DNA from: Sulfurovum sp.
GTDB lineage: Bacteria; Campylobacterota; Campylobacteria; Campylobacterales; Sulfurovaceae
Direction of reading: 5' to 3'
Length of the DNA: 22,492 nucleotides
Assembly (NCBI GenBank): GCA_027029065.1
Contig: JALVGO010000249.1
Coordinates: 1 to 22,492 of the forward strand
The notes under the pieces were generated by a model. That model ran no database searches. It was not told the origin of the DNA and worked only from the letters and a program-made list of their open reading frames with translations. The position numbers and the translations under genes are program-made. Positions 5,021 through 13,185 of this stretch are shown here, piece by piece; the stretch's first letter is position 1; each line of letters begins with the position of its first letter.

Positions 5021-6319
5021 CTACCCCTCTTTCTCCGCTAACAGCTCCCGTACCACTTCACGATCATCAAAAGGATACTTCACACCTTTGATCTCCTGAT
5101 AATCCTCATCACCCTTGCCGAGGATCAGCAGCACTTCATTGGGTTCAAGCGCATCAAGTGCCATTTTAATAGCCAATCGCCTATCCGGGCAGGCAGTGAC
5201 ATTCTCTTTGCCGACAAGCCCTTTAAGGATCTCTTCAAGGATCATTTCGGGCACTTCGTCACGCGGGTTGTCGGAGGTTACGTAGATCTTGTTGGCATAA
5301 CGTCCCGCGACGGCACCCATGCGTGGACGTTTCTCTTTGTCACGGTTTCCGCCGGCACCGAATACAACGGAGATATCTCTATCTTTCATCGATTCAAGTA
5401 CGGCATGCATACCGTCATCGGTATGGGCGAAATCAACAATCACAAGCGGATCACGGCTTACAACCTCCATGCGTCCTGAGACACCGGCAAAATTCTCCAC
5501 CACATCACACACCTCCTGAAGCGGACGTTTGGTAAGCAGGTGTACAGAGCCTACCGCCGCCATCAGGTTGAAAAGGTTGAAGAGCCCTACCATAGGAGAG
5601 TAAAAGGTTGCCTCTTCTCTTAGATATTTGATACCCGCTGTAATCCCGTGCAGCAGGGAGAATGCCTGTACTTTATAAGTTGCCGGTTCATCTACACCGT
5701 AACTGTAGGCATTTTTGGGATTATAGGTGATATGTCTGATGTCATCTTTGTTCAGCAGTTTCATCGTAGCATCGGCAAAAAAGAGGCTCTTGACCCGTCT
5801 GTACTCCTCGATGGTGCCATGATAATCAAGATGGTCGCTGGTAACATTGGTATGTACCTTCAGCGCAAAATCGATCCCTTCGATACGCTGTTGGTGAATG
5901 GCATGGGAACTCACCTCCATAATGAAATAGTTGCATCCCATATCGGCTGTCTGTTTCATATTGTGCAGTGTTTCAAGGATGGAGGGGGTCGTCATACTTT
6001 TCTCTTCTATGCGCTCTTCGTGGGCAAAGAGTCCTCTCGTACCCTGAAGTGCCGGTTTCTCTCCAAGATCAAGAAGAAAGGAGTATATTGCCGCGGTAAC
6101 CGTTGTTTTGCCGTTGGTACCTGTAACACCAACCACACGCATCTTGTCAATACCCCAAAGTGCAATTAACGCTTTTGGTGTAATATAGTCCGGTTTGGTA
6201 TCGAGTTTGTCAAAATAGGGGCTGTTTTGTGCGGTTTTAAGAAAAAGTGTATCGCTGTCAAGCTTCGTTGTGTCATCGGTAACGAAGGCATACCCCTTCT
6301 CATTCAGAGGCAGCTTCAC
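5021..6319 (-). CDS. murE: UDP-N-acetylmuramoyl-tripeptide synthetase (MurE)
   Basis: Cytosolic Mur ligase that uses ATP to add the third stem-peptide residue to UDP-MurNAc-L-Ala-D-Glu. The central-domain P-loop is GTNGKTT (67-73). Lys177 in RRVKSLF is the likely carbamylated lysine, followed by NRDKEKRP (325-332). DNPR (350-353) marks meso-diaminopimelate specificity. The late motif reads GKGDED (401-406) where many MurE have GKGHED. At 432 residues it is shorter than E. coli MurE, mainly through a reduced N-terminal domain. The GTG start overlaps the upstream gene's stop (GTGA), with AAGGA 8 nt before. It sits in a nfu-hypothetical-murE cluster and converges on the membrane-protein gene. 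Confidence 0.95.
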   Translation of the reverse strand: MKLPLNEKGYAFVTDDTTKLDSDTLFLKTAQNSPYFDKLDTKPDYITPKALIALWGIDKMRVVGVTGTNGKTTVTAAIYSFLLDLGEKPALQGTRGLFAHEERIEEKSMTTPSILETLHNMKQTADMGCNYFIMEVSSHAIHQQRIEGIDFALKVHTNVTSDHLDYHGTIEEYRRVKSLFFADATMKLLNKDDIRHITYNPKNAYSYGVDEPATYKVQAFSLLHGITAGIKYLREEATFYSPMVGLFNLFNLMAAVGSVHLLTKRPLQEVCDVVENFAGVSGRMEVVSRDPLVIVDFAHTDDGMHAVLESMKDRDISVVFGAGGNRDKEKRPRMGAVAGRYANKIYVTSDNPRDEVPEMILEEILKGLVGKENVTACPDRRLAIKMALDALEPNEVLLILGKGDEDYQEIKGVKYPFDDREVVRELLAEKEG

Positions 6320-6897
6320 TGTTTTGATCCTTTCACCACATGGTAGAGTGCCAGTACATCCTGATCGTCACCAAAAAGACTTGTTGTCGCATCGAGATAG
6401 TTCAGTACCATCTCGTCAAATCCCTCTTCGGCAAGGCGTGTTACAAAGTCAATAAACTGGTCTTTGTCGGTAATCACAACCTTTGTAGAAAACATTATGT
6501 CCTCAAAGGCTTTTCGGAAACTTCCCCGGCTCTCAACAAGATCCAGAAAATCACTGTAACGGATCCCCTCTCCGTACTCTACCTGTTCCTGAAGAGGATC
6601 GACCAGCAGTTCACTCAACTGCATTTTGGTTGAAGAGAGAGACTCGATCAGCCCGTCAATGATATCTGCCGCATTCTCCCGCTCTTCCTTGATCAGCTGA
6701 TAATAGTCAAACAGCGCCTGTGCCTCTTCTGCACTCTCAGTTCCAAGATCACTGAGGAAAACACCCACCTTTGCTTCATCCATACCCGGATAGTCCTTCA
6801 GCAGCAGTCCGTAGGTCTGTAGTGCCATCTGAAAGTCGCCCTGAAGAAACTCCTCTTCGGCACGCTGCAATAGTCTGTTAGGATTCACTTTGCTCAT
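6316..6897 (-). CDS. hypothetical TPR-like protein of the nfu-murE cluster
   Basis: A 193-residue, acidic, all-helical protein. Residues 6-42 (RLLQRAEEEFLQGDFQMALQ and following) look like one tetratricopeptide repeat. The rest is helical with no recognised motif, signal peptide or membrane span. ATG 6897 is chosen because it lies 1 bp after the nfu stop. A longer frame to 6942 would run inside nfu. A gene of this type between nfu and murE is, as I recall, conserved in Campylobacter and Helicobacter, suggesting a lineage-specific function in cell-wall or Fe-S housekeeping. I cannot assign the function. It overlaps murE by 4 bp, so the two are coupled. Confidence 0.8.
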   Translation of the reverse strand: MSKVNPNRLLQRAEEEFLQGDFQMALQTYGLLLKDYPGMDEAKVGVFLSDLGTESAEEAQALFDYYQLIKEERENAADIIDGLIESLSSTKMQLSELLVDPLQEQVEYGEGIRYSDFLDLVESRGSFRKAFEDIMFSTKVVITDKDQFIDFVTRLAEEGFDEMVLNYLDATTSLFGDDQDVLALYHVVKGSKQ

Positions 6898-6898
6898 T

Positions 6899-7177
6899 TT
6901 ATCCCAGCTGATCCAGTTTGTCTTCAAATCCCTGAGGGACATTTATAACGGTAAGCTCTGGGTGAATCAGTGTTTTGAGCTGCCGCTCAACGCCGAACTT
7001 CAGTGTGGTACCGCTGCTTCCGCATCCGACACATGCACCTTGAAGCTGCACATAGACAACACCGTCTTTAATATCAATCAGTTTTATATCACCGCCATCA
7101 AGCTTAATGGAAGGTCTCACTTTCTCAATTACATCTTTCACCGGAGGTAGCAGTTCTTCATCTGTAAACGGGATCAA
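6899..7177 (-). CDS. NifU C-terminal domain (Nfu-type) Fe-S carrier
   Basis: A 92-residue stand-alone NifU C-terminal domain, a cytosolic scaffold or carrier that holds a [4Fe-4S] cluster between two subunits. The hallmark is the CxxC in GACVGCGSSGTTLKFGVE. The preceding IKLDGGDIKLIDI is also typical (compare RPxLxxDGGDxxLxxI). The start is TTG, supported by AAGGAG 5 nt upstream and by the alignable N-terminus (IPFTDEELLPPVKDVIEKVRP). A TATAAT lies 26 bp upstream of the start. It is first in the nfu-hypothetical-murE unit. Confidence 0.93.
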   Translation of the reverse strand: MIPFTDEELLPPVKDVIEKVRPSIKLDGGDIKLIDIKDGVVYVQLQGACVGCGSSGTTLKFGVERQLKTLIHPELTVINVPQGFEDKLDQLG

Positions 7178-7203
7178 TGTTTCTCCTTTTTCAATGTCTA
7201 AAT

Positions 7204-7209
7204 ATTATA
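7204..7209 (-). promoter_or_regulatory. -10 box of the nfu-murE unit
   Basis: A perfect TATAAT on the minus strand, predicting a start point near 7197 and a 20-nt leader with AAGGAG. The region upstream is A/T-rich and has no clear -35 hexamer, as is usual for Campylobacterota. Confidence 0.6.
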
Positions 7210-7311
7210 ACAAATTTCGAGTAAATACTTTTTATTCGTGTTTATACACTAAAAGGGCTGTTTTGTCAATGGGTAATGTCTATTTGTCGGAGGAATTTGT
7301 CTATGATAGTA

Positions 7312-7341
7312 CTGCCAAAGGCAAAAATACCTTAATGGCAG
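7312..7341 (-). terminator. stem-loop after rplQ, probable end of the ribosomal operon
   Basis: CTGCCA-AAGG (7312-7321) pairs with CCTT-(AA)-TGGCAG (7330-7341): ten pairs with an AA bulge and an 8-nt loop. It lies 15 bp past the rplQ stop, where the long ribosomal transcript should end. No T tract follows the stem on the minus strand, so it may be a 3'-end-protecting hairpin or a Rho-dependent end rather than an intrinsic terminator. Confidence 0.45.
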
Positions 7342-7356
7342 GAAGTTGCAGAACGA

Positions 7357-7707
7357 TTATACCAGTTCGATAATCGCCATAGGTGCGGCATCACCTCTTC
7401 TTGTACGTGTTTTGATGATACGTGTGTATCCACCGTTTCTGTCTGCATACTTTGGTGCGATCTCTGTAACGATCTTGTTGGTACACTCTTTGTCTTGAAG
7501 CATTGCAAAGATCGCTCTGTGTGCATTAAAGTCACCTGCAGATGCTTTAGTGATCAGTTTCTCATAGTAGCTTCTAAGCTCTTTTGCTTTTGGCAAAGTT
7601 GTCTCGATTCTTCCCTCTTTCGTCAGCGCGATGGAGAGGTTCTTGAGCAGTGCCGCTCTATGAGAAGAGGTTCTGTTCAGTTTACGATATCCGTGTTTAT
7701 GTCTCAT
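7357..7707 (-). CDS. rplQ: 50S ribosomal protein L17
   Basis: A 116-residue bacterial L17, at the exit-tunnel side of the large subunit. The N-terminus [20 protein letters not shown] is diagnostic, followed by LIKHE-type sequence ([15 protein letters not shown]) and the terminal [12 protein letters not shown]. It is the last gene of the alpha operon, 24 bp after rpoA, with AAAGGAAAG before the ATG. Length and order match the family. A stem-loop follows 15 bp after the stop. Confidence 0.97.
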   Translation of the reverse strand: MRHKHGYRKLNRTSSHRAALLKNLSIALTKEGRIETTLPKAKELRSYYEKLITKASAGDFNAHRAIFAMLQDKECTNKIVTEIAPKYADRNGGYTRIIKTRTRRGDAAPMAIIELV

Positions 7708-7731
7708 ATCTTTCCTTTATTGAAGAGAAGC

Positions 7732-8733
7732 CTATACTTTAAGCTGCTCTATTTTTTTGACAAGATTGGCTCTTGTGCTTTCCGCCAATTCAAACTCAGG
7801 ACCAAATCCGTGCTCAACAAGACACTCATTGATCTCATCAAGAGATTTTTTTCCAAGATTTTTGATATTCTTGATCTCATTTTCACTCATCAGTACCAGT
7901 TCACCAAGATACTTGATGCCTGCTCTGTCCAGCGAGTTGAACGATCGTGCACTCAATCCAAGAGAATCTACTGTCTGAAGGAACGGTTTGAGCTCGCTTT
8001 CATCTCCACCTTTTCTCGGTGCAGGTGCACTGATATCAACATCAAGCACACCGTTAAATACGGAAAGCTGCTTGTTCATCACTTCAAGTGCATTGGTAAA
8101 TGCTTCTACCGGACCGATCTGTGCGTCAGTCTCGATATCGAATGTAATCTTCTCGAAATTGGGGTTGTCTTCTACCAGTACCGGATCGATCTTGTAGTTT
8201 GCTTTTCTGACAGGCGTAAAGAATGCATCAAGTGCAATGGCATCAGATGCAACTTCATCTCTCAGATCTTCACTCGGTACATACCCGATACCTTTTGCGA
8301 TCACGACTGTGAAATTCAACTCGGCATCTTCATTGAGTGTTGCCAGAGGAAGGTCACCGTTGACCACTTCGATCTGGTCATTGTTGAGATCTTGCGCAGT
8401 TACTTCTTTATGTCCAGTGAAACTGTATTTCAACTCAACACGGTCACTCTCATCCTTGATCTTGAAACGGATGTTCTTGAGGTTGATGATAAATACAGCC
8501 ACATCTTCGTGCATACCTCTGATTGTGTCAAACTCGTGTGCAGCACCTTCAATCTTTACAGAGATCGGTGCATACCCGATAGACGACCCGAGGATCAGGC
8601 GTCTTAAAGGGTGCGCGAGTGTCACAGCATAACCGCTTTCAAAAGGATAGGCGATGATCTCTGCGCGGTTTGCGCTGATCTCATTAACTTCTACCTCTGT
8701 CGGCATAAACGGTGCAACTTTAATTTTTCTCAT
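7732..8733 (-). CDS. rpoA: RNA polymerase alpha subunit
   Basis: A 333-residue alpha subunit that dimerises to nucleate RNA polymerase and contacts activators and UP elements. The N-terminal domain (about 1-235) holds [17 protein letters not shown] (34-50), a core assembly motif. The C-terminal domain (about 248-315) keeps the DNA-contacting Arg263 and Asn266 in SARSFN, matching E. coli R265/N268, and the helix-hairpin motif [10 protein letters not shown]. The intact C-terminal domain means UP-element and activator contacts are possible, relevant to the CRP/FNR-like site at 2112. It lies between rpsD and rplQ with 24-bp gaps on each side. Confidence 0.98.
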   Translation of the reverse strand: MRKIKVAPFMPTEVEVNEISANRAEIIAYPFESGYAVTLAHPLRRLILGSSIGYAPISVKIEGAAHEFDTIRGMHEDVAVFIINLKNIRFKIKDESDRVELKYSFTGHKEVTAQDLNNDQIEVVNGDLPLATLNEDAELNFTVVIAKGIGYVPSEDLRDEVASDAIALDAFFTPVRKANYKIDPVLVEDNPNFEKITFDIETDAQIGPVEAFTNALEVMNKQLSVFNGVLDVDISAPAPRKGGDESELKPFLQTVDSLGLSARSFNSLDRAGIKYLGELVLMSENEIKNIKNLGKKSLDEINECLVEHGFGPEFELAESTRANLVKKIEQLKV

Positions 8734-8757
8734 TCACTAGCCTTTACTTAACTACGA

Positions 8758-9384
8758 TTATTTAGAGTACAGCTCAACGATTAGACGTTCTTCCACTGGG
8801 ATTGAAATTTCTTCTCTTTCCGGAATTCTTGTAAAGATTCCAAAAAGTTTTTCTTTGTCTACATCAACCCACTCGACCATACCTGTCTGGTTTGTCAACT
8901 CAATTGCTCTGAGGATCTGAGGGTTGTTTTTGCTCTTCTCTCTAATCTCGATTTTCTGCCCTGCTTTGACTCTGTAAGAGGGGATGTCAACACGTTTTCC
9001 GTCAACAAGAATATGTCCGTGATTTACAAACTGTCTTGCTGCCGCTCTGGTTGTAGCAAATCCCATTCTGTAGACAACATTGTCAAGTCTCTGCTCAAGA
9101 AGCTGGATCAGGATCTCCCCTGTATTCCCTTCTCTTCTGTTTGCCTCTTTAAAGAGTGCTCTAAACTGTTTCTCAGAAACACCGTACATAAATTTTGCTT
9201 TCTGCTTCTCTTGAAGCTGAAGGCCGTATTCACTGATCTTAGTACGTCTCTGTCCGTGCTGTCCCGGAGCATACGGTCTTTTTTCCAATGCAGATTTTCC
9301 GGCAAGTCTTCGCTCACCTTTCAATCCAAGATCAACACCAAGTCTTCTTTCTAGTTTTTCAACTGGACCTCTATATCTTGCCAT
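8758..9384 (-). CDS. rpsD: 30S ribosomal protein S4
   Basis: A 208-residue S4, a primary 16S rRNA binder that starts assembly of the small-subunit body. The S4 RNA-binding domain is clear at about 98-160 ([33 protein letters not shown]). The N-terminal region lacks the cysteine zinc motif (zinc-free form). In E. coli, S4 represses the alpha operon by binding a leader pseudoknot. Here a pseudoknot-like leader lies upstream of rpmJ, three genes before rpsD. It starts 2 bp after the rpsK stop. Confidence 0.97.
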   Translation of the reverse strand: MARYRGPVEKLERRLGVDLGLKGERRLAGKSALEKRPYAPGQHGQRRTKISEYGLQLQEKQKAKFMYGVSEKQFRALFKEANRREGNTGEILIQLLEQRLDNVVYRMGFATTRAAARQFVNHGHILVDGKRVDIPSYRVKAGQKIEIREKSKNNPQILRAIELTNQTGMVEWVDVDKEKLFGIFTRIPEREEISIPVEERLIVELYSK

Positions 9385-9386
9385 GC

Positions 9387-9761
9387 TTATACCCTTCTCT
9401 TCTTAGGTGGTCTACAACCATTGTGTGGAAGCGGAGTGATGTCTTTGAGGAATGTTACACGAATTCCTTCAGTAGCACCAATCGCTTTAACAGCAGTATC
9501 TCTACCGGAACCAGGACCCTGTACTTTGATCCCTACCTCTTTGATGCCGTGCTCTTTGGCTTTTGTCATTGCATCGGCAACCGCTTCTGTAGCGGCAAAA
9601 GGAGTCGATTTCTTTGAACCTTTGAAACCAAGTGCTCCTGCTGAGCTCCATGCAATAACATTGCCCATTTCATCTGTAACAGTGATCACAGTATTGTTAA
9701 ATGTTGCTGCTACGTAGACAACACCTTTTGCAATACTCTTTTTTGCTTTTTTCTTAGCCAT
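9387..9761 (-). CDS. rpsK: 30S ribosomal protein S11
   Basis: A 124-residue S11, part of the small-subunit platform near the E site. It shows the expected [19 protein letters not shown], the [19 protein letters not shown] run, [11 protein letters not shown] and the conserved C-terminus [15 protein letters not shown]. Length and order (rpsM-rpsK-rpsD) are canonical. It starts 13 bp after rpsM and ends 2 bp before rpsD, so it is probably co-translated within the alpha operon. Confidence 0.98.
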   Translation of the reverse strand: MAKKKAKKSIAKGVVYVAATFNNTVITVTDEMGNVIAWSSAGALGFKGSKKSTPFAATEAVADAMTKAKEHGIKEVGIKVQGPGSGRDTAVKAIGATEGIRVTFLKDITPLPHNGCRPPKKRRV

Positions 9762-9774
9762 ACTTCGCTACTCC

Positions 9775-10137
9775 TTACGCTGCACCGACAGTTTTACGCT
9801 TCCCTTTTCTGGTACGCGCATTTGTCTTTGTTTTTTGTCCACGGACAGGAAGTCCTCTTCTGTGTCTGAGTCCTCTGTAGTTACCAAGATCCATCAATGC
9901 TTTGATATCCAGTGCAACCTTCTTGCGAAGATCCCCTTCAACCATAACATGCTCTTGAATGTCGTTACGGATCGTTGCCGCTTCGGCATCTGTCAGTTCA
10001 AAGACTCTTTTGTCATAGCTGATACCTGTTCTGTCAAGAATCTGTCTTGACGTTGTCAAACCGATACCGTAGATGTATGTCAGTGCATACTCCATTCTCT
10101 TTTTCTGTGGTAAATCAACACCTGCAATACGTGCCAT
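9775..10137 (-). CDS. rpsM: 30S ribosomal protein S13
   Basis: A 120-residue S13 of the small-subunit head, which contacts the P-site tRNA and forms bridges to the large subunit. Recognisable parts are [14 protein letters not shown], the helix-two-turn-helix [34 protein letters not shown] and the basic tail [11 protein letters not shown]. The ATG lies 2 bp after the rpmJ stop, with AAGGA inside the rpmJ end, so translation is coupled to rpmJ. Confidence 0.98.
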   Translation of the reverse strand: MARIAGVDLPQKKRMEYALTYIYGIGLTTSRQILDRTGISYDKRVFELTDAEAATIRNDIQEHVMVEGDLRKKVALDIKALMDLGNYRGLRHRRGLPVRGQKTKTNARTRKGKRKTVGAA

Positions 10138-10139
10138 GT

Positions 10140-10253
10140 TTATCCTTGTCTCTGTTTATGTTTTGGATTTTTACAAATCACGCGTACAATACCTTTGCGC
10201 TTAATGATCTTGCAATCATCGCACATCTTCTTAACTGATGGTCTGACCTTCAT
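10140..10253 (-). CDS. rpmJ: 50S ribosomal protein L36
   Basis: A 37-residue L36, the smallest ribosomal protein, binding 23S rRNA near the stalk base. Translation gives [20 protein letters not shown]... with the zinc ligands C11, C14, C27 and H32 (CxxC-x12-C-x4-H), so this is the zinc-containing form. AGGAG lies 5 nt before the ATG. The rpsM ATG follows 2 bp after its TAA. The gene begins a new transcription unit: 248 bp of non-coding DNA with a TATAAT box and a structured leader separate it from infA. Confidence 0.97.
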   Translation of the reverse strand: MKVRPSVKKMCDDCKIIKRKGIVRVICKNPKHKQRQG

Positions 10254-10290
10254 GGTGACTCCTGTAAATTTTTGCACCTTCATTGTTGCG

Positions 10291-10320
10291 TGGATGACCG
10301 AGTTTAGGGCATCCAACCCT
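10291..10320 (-). promoter_or_regulatory. possible H-type pseudoknot in the rpmJ leader
   Basis: In the minus-strand RNA, AGGG (10320-10317) pairs with CCCT (10309-10306). The enclosed loop TGGATG (10315-10310) pairs with CATCCA (10296-10291) downstream. The loops are 1, 0 and 9 nt, a textbook H-type pseudoknot geometry. A separate hairpin (GAATC/GATTC, 10335-10351) precedes it. S4 binds a pseudoknot to repress the alpha operon in E. coli, so an S4-sensing leader is a reasonable inference. The pairings are by eye only. Confidence 0.4.
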
Positions 10321-10391
10321 TGAGTGATCGGTGCGAATCAATCAAAGATTCTTCGCGCAGTTTCCTACTACCTACAGTAATAGGGAGGAGG

Positions 10392-10397
10392 ATTATA
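10392..10397 (-). promoter_or_regulatory. -10 box of an internal promoter for rpmJ-rplQ
   Basis: A perfect TATAAT on the minus strand (in GGTATAATCC) within A/T-rich DNA, with no clear -35 hexamer. The predicted start near 10385 gives a leader of about 130 nt before rpmJ. It implies that the alpha operon can be expressed separately from S10-spc-map-infA. Confidence 0.6.
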
Positions 10398-10467
10398 CCG
10401 AAATGTTTATTAATGTTTTCTTATAGTATGTGAGGTTTTTAAATATGAGGTGAAGATGATGATTTCT

Positions 10468-10495
10468 GAACGCTCAGCGCTCAACGCTGAACGCT
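10468..10495 (-). repeat. heptamer array after infA, 4 x AGCGTTC-type
   Basis: Four units in exact 7-bp register (plus strand): gaacgct, cagcgct, caacgct, gaacgct. In gene sense these are AGCGTTC, AGCGTTG, AGCGCTG and AGCGTTC. The array begins 6 bp past the infA stop. AGCGTTG and AGCGCTG junctions give TGA. The middle also folds as CAGCG-TTGAG-CGCTG (10475-10489), so it could act as a hairpin between infA and the rpmJ promoter. Confidence 0.85.
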
Positions 10496-10501
10496 AAAAT
10501 G

Positions 10502-10720
10502 CTATTTGTATCTGAAAGTAATACGTCCCTTATCCAGACTGTATGGAGTCAGTTCAACTTTTACTTTGTCTCCGGGCAGGATCTTGATGTAGTGCATACG
10601 CATTTTTCCTGCAATATGACACAAAATTACATGCCCGTTATCCAATTCTACTCTGAAGGTTGCATTGGGCAACGCCTCTACCACTTTTCCGTCAATCTCG
10701 ATTACGTCATCTTTTGCCAT
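10502..10720 (-). CDS. infA: translation initiation factor IF-1
   Basis: A 72-residue IF-1, the standard length. It is a single S1/OB-fold domain that occupies the ribosomal A site during initiation. Conserved stretches are [40 protein letters not shown] and [23 protein letters not shown]. It lies 24 bp after map, with AAGGA before the ATG. A 28-bp heptamer array starts 6 bp past the TAG stop, and the next gene has its own promoter. infA therefore probably ends the S10-spc-map transcript. Confidence 0.98.
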   Translation of the reverse strand: MAKDDVIEIDGKVVEALPNATFRVELDNGHVILCHIAGKMRMHYIKILPGDKVKVELTPYSLDKGRITFRYK

Positions 10721-10744
10721 GTTGTCTATCCTTCCTTCTAACGT

Positions 10745-11512
10745 TTACAGAGAAGCTGATGCTTCGGTCAATATAACGGCTTTGCCGTCAACTACTGCTA
10801 CCTGATGCTCATAGTGTGCGGTACGAAGACCATCATCACTTACAACTGACCACTGGTCTTCAAGCAGCACCGGATTACCGCTTTTCTGGCAGATCATCGG
10901 CTCAAGACAGAAGACCATCCCGTTCTTGATCTTGGGACCCTGATTGGGTTTACCTTCAAGATAGTTGGGAATATTGGGTTCATCATGCGGCTTGGTACCG
11001 ATACCGTGTCCACAAAAGTCACGAAGCGGTACAAATCCGGCTGAAACAATATACGCTTCAAGGATTTTGCTCAACTCTTTAAAGCGCATACCAGGCTTGA
11101 TCGCTTCAATCGCATGGTAGAGTGCACCCTTGGAGCAGTCTATCAGGGCTTTATCCTCTTCAGATACATTTCCTATGGCCATGGTTATGGCTGCATCGCC
11201 ATAATAACCGTCAAGTTTCGTTCCAATATCCAATCCAAGAATATCACCCTCTTTGACAACGGTATCATCCGGTACACCGTGAATACACACCTCATTCAGT
11301 GAAGTACAGACAGAACCGGTAAAACCGTACAGCCCCTTGAATGAAGGTTCCGCTCCGGCTTCGCGAATATAGTTTTCGCCAAGTGTATCGATCTCTTTAA
11401 GTGTCATACCGGGTTTTATGATGGATTGAAGATATTGAAGTGTATTACCGACGATTTCGCCTGCTCGTTTGAGCTTGGCGATCTCATCGGGTTTTCTAAG
11501 TGCAATAGCCAT
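10745..11512 (-). CDS. map: type I methionine aminopeptidase
   Basis: Removes the initiator methionine from new proteins. It has 255 residues, a compact type I enzyme without a zinc-finger extension. The five metal ligands are in place: D95 and D106 (LDIGTKLDGYYGDAA), H169 (CGHGIG), E204 (LEPM) and E235 (YEHQV), with the substrate-contacting His78 in CIHGVP. The start overlaps the secY stop by one base (TAATG), so it is coupled to secY. adk, often found between secY and map in other phyla, is absent. Confidence 0.97.
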   Translation of the reverse strand: MAIALRKPDEIAKLKRAGEIVGNTLQYLQSIIKPGMTLKEIDTLGENYIREAGAEPSFKGLYGFTGSVCTSLNEVCIHGVPDDTVVKEGDILGLDIGTKLDGYYGDAAITMAIGNVSEEDKALIDCSKGALYHAIEAIKPGMRFKELSKILEAYIVSAGFVPLRDFCGHGIGTKPHDEPNIPNYLEGKPNQGPKIKNGMVFCLEPMICQKSGNPVLLEDQWSVVSDDGLRTAHYEHQVAVVDGKAVILTEASASL

Positions 11513-12774
11513 TACAGACCTACGTTGCCCAGTGTATCATACTGGTTCATGGTTCTTTGTGCTTCGATCTTTCTCATTGTATCTAGGGCAACCTGTACAA
11601 TGATCAGAACGGACACACCACCAAAATAGAAACTCGCGCCCAGTCCGGAAATGATTGCAAACGGTACTGTAGCAATCAGACCAAGATAAATGGCTCCAGA
11701 ACCTGTCAAACGGCTTGCAACCTCATTGAGGAACTCTTTGGTGTGCTCTCCCGGTCTGACACCCGGAATAAAACCGCCCTGTCTCTTCAGATTGTCAGCA
11801 ATATCTTTGGCGTTGAAGGCAATCGATGCATAGAAAAATGCAAAGAATACCACAAGCACAAACGTCGCAATATTAAACACCAAACCGCCCGGTGAGAGTG
11901 TATCGGCAATCGCCGTCAAAATCGGGTTGGTACTTGCCTGAAGCATTGTCAGAGGAAACATCAGTACCGCAGATGCAAAGATAGGCGGAATAACACCTGA
12001 GAGATTCACTTTGATAGGAATATAGTTCATTACCCGTTTTGTCTGATTCTGCATGATTGTTTTTCTGGAGTAGGAGATCGGTACACGACGCTCACCCAGT
12101 TCAACATAGATAATCACAAGAATAGTGATCAGCATTACCGCAAGAATTCCAAGTACAACAAGGAAATTCATCTCACCTGCATTGACTGCACGGATTGTAT
12201 TTCCAATTGCTGCCGGCAATCCGGATACAATACCTGCAAAGATAATCAGAGAGATACCGTTCCCGATCCCTTTTTGTGTAATCTGTTCACCAATCCACAT
12301 CAACAGCATCGTACCTGTCAACATTGAGAACGTCGTCAGTATGGTAAATGTCATAGGATCGATAAGCACAGCACTTTCACCTGCCCGTCCGGTCATACTC
12401 TGAAGTCCCATTGAGACACCGATCGCCTGTACTACCGTAATGAAGATTGTAAAGTAACGAATGATCTGCATATACTTTTGCATACCGTCACGTTCTTTTT
12501 TCATTTGTCCAAGTGTTGGGAATGTAGCTGCGAGAAGTTCCATAATAATGGAGGCTGTAATATAAGGCATAATACCGAGGGAGATGATACTCAGACGACT
12601 GACCGCGTTTCCAGAGAACATATTCATCATCCCGAGGGCGTTGTTCGAGTTGCTATCAAAGAACTCTTTGATAACATTCAGGTCAACACCCGGTGTAGGA
12701 ATGTAGGCTAAAACTCTGTACGCAAAAAGGAATCCCAATGTAATCAGGATTTTTTGAGTTAAAGCGTTACCCAT
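11512..12774 (-). CDS. secY: preprotein translocase subunit SecY
   Basis: A 420-residue polytopic inner-membrane channel with ten spans. SecYEG with SecA or the ribosome exports and inserts proteins. Signature regions include LGIMPYITASIIMELL, GIGNGISLIIFAGI, the cytosolic loop with GERRVPISYSRK, and NLKRQGGFIPGVRPGEHT. The short N-terminus (MGNALTQKILITLGFLFAYR) fits the Campylobacterota form. It follows rplO by 2 bp and overlaps map by one base, as expected for the end of the spc cluster. Confidence 0.98.
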   Translation of the reverse strand: MGNALTQKILITLGFLFAYRVLAYIPTPGVDLNVIKEFFDSNSNNALGMMNMFSGNAVSRLSIISLGIMPYITASIIMELLAATFPTLGQMKKERDGMQKYMQIIRYFTIFITVVQAIGVSMGLQSMTGRAGESAVLIDPMTFTILTTFSMLTGTMLLMWIGEQITQKGIGNGISLIIFAGIVSGLPAAIGNTIRAVNAGEMNFLVVLGILAVMLITILVIIYVELGERRVPISYSRKTIMQNQTKRVMNYIPIKVNLSGVIPPIFASAVLMFPLTMLQASTNPILTAIADTLSPGGLVFNIATFVLVVFFAFFYASIAFNAKDIADNLKRQGGFIPGVRPGEHTKEFLNEVASRLTGSGAIYLGLIATVPFAIISGLGASFYFGGVSVLIIVQVALDTMRKIEAQRTMNQYDTLGNVGL

Positions 12775-12776
12775 GA

Positions 12777-13175
12777 TTATTTTCCGCTTGTGGTTACAGC
12801 GTCATCTTTGATCTTGCTTGCAAGATCTTTGGCAGATGCACCGATGAGTTTCACTCTTTTGACTGTTTTTTGCAGTTTGTGAACCGATCTGATACTCTCA
12901 AGTGTGATCTCATCCAGCTCCGCAACCGCTTTGATCTTCTCAACGTTGATCACATACGGTTTTTCAATTTTTGATGTGAAACCGATTTTTGGAAGTCTCT
13001 TCTGCAGTGGCATTTGTCCACCCTCGAAACCTCTTTTTTTGCTGTAACCTGATCTTGCTTTCTGACCTTTGTTACCGCGTCCTGCTGTCTTACCTGTGCC
13101 TGAACCCTGTCCGCGTCCGACTCTTTTTCTGTTGCGAGTCGATCCCGGAGCAGGCTGTAAATTATGTAGACCCAT
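12777..13175 (-). CDS. rplO: 50S ribosomal protein L15
   Basis: A 132-residue L15, slightly shorter than the E. coli protein, a late-assembly large-subunit protein. It has the typical Gly/Lys/Arg-rich N-terminal tail ([57 protein letters not shown]) and a short globular C-terminal part ending in [17 protein letters not shown]. It lies 10 bp after rpsE. rpmD (L30), which usually sits between rpsE and rplO, is missing and there is no room for it. Confidence 0.97.
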   Translation of the reverse strand: MGLHNLQPAPGSTRNRKRVGRGQGSGTGKTAGRGNKGQKARSGYSKKRGFEGGQMPLQKRLPKIGFTSKIEKPYVINVEKIKAVAELDEITLESIRSVHKLQKTVKRVKLIGASAKDLASKIKDDAVTTSGK

Positions 13176-13185
13176 ACTTTACCCC

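Noticed and set aside
5648..6169. 173-codon plus-strand frame inside murE
   Set aside because: Antisense shadow of a conserved Mur ligase with no start signals.
7495..8607. 370-codon plus-strand frame opposite rplQ-rpoA
   Set aside because: It runs antisense to two unmistakable genes and has a Cys/Phe-rich shadow composition.
10254..10385. tRNA, SRP RNA or known riboswitch in the infA-rpmJ gap
   Set aside because: No cloverleaf, SRP tetraloop motif or riboswitch signature could be read. Only the hairpin and pseudoknot pairings were visible.
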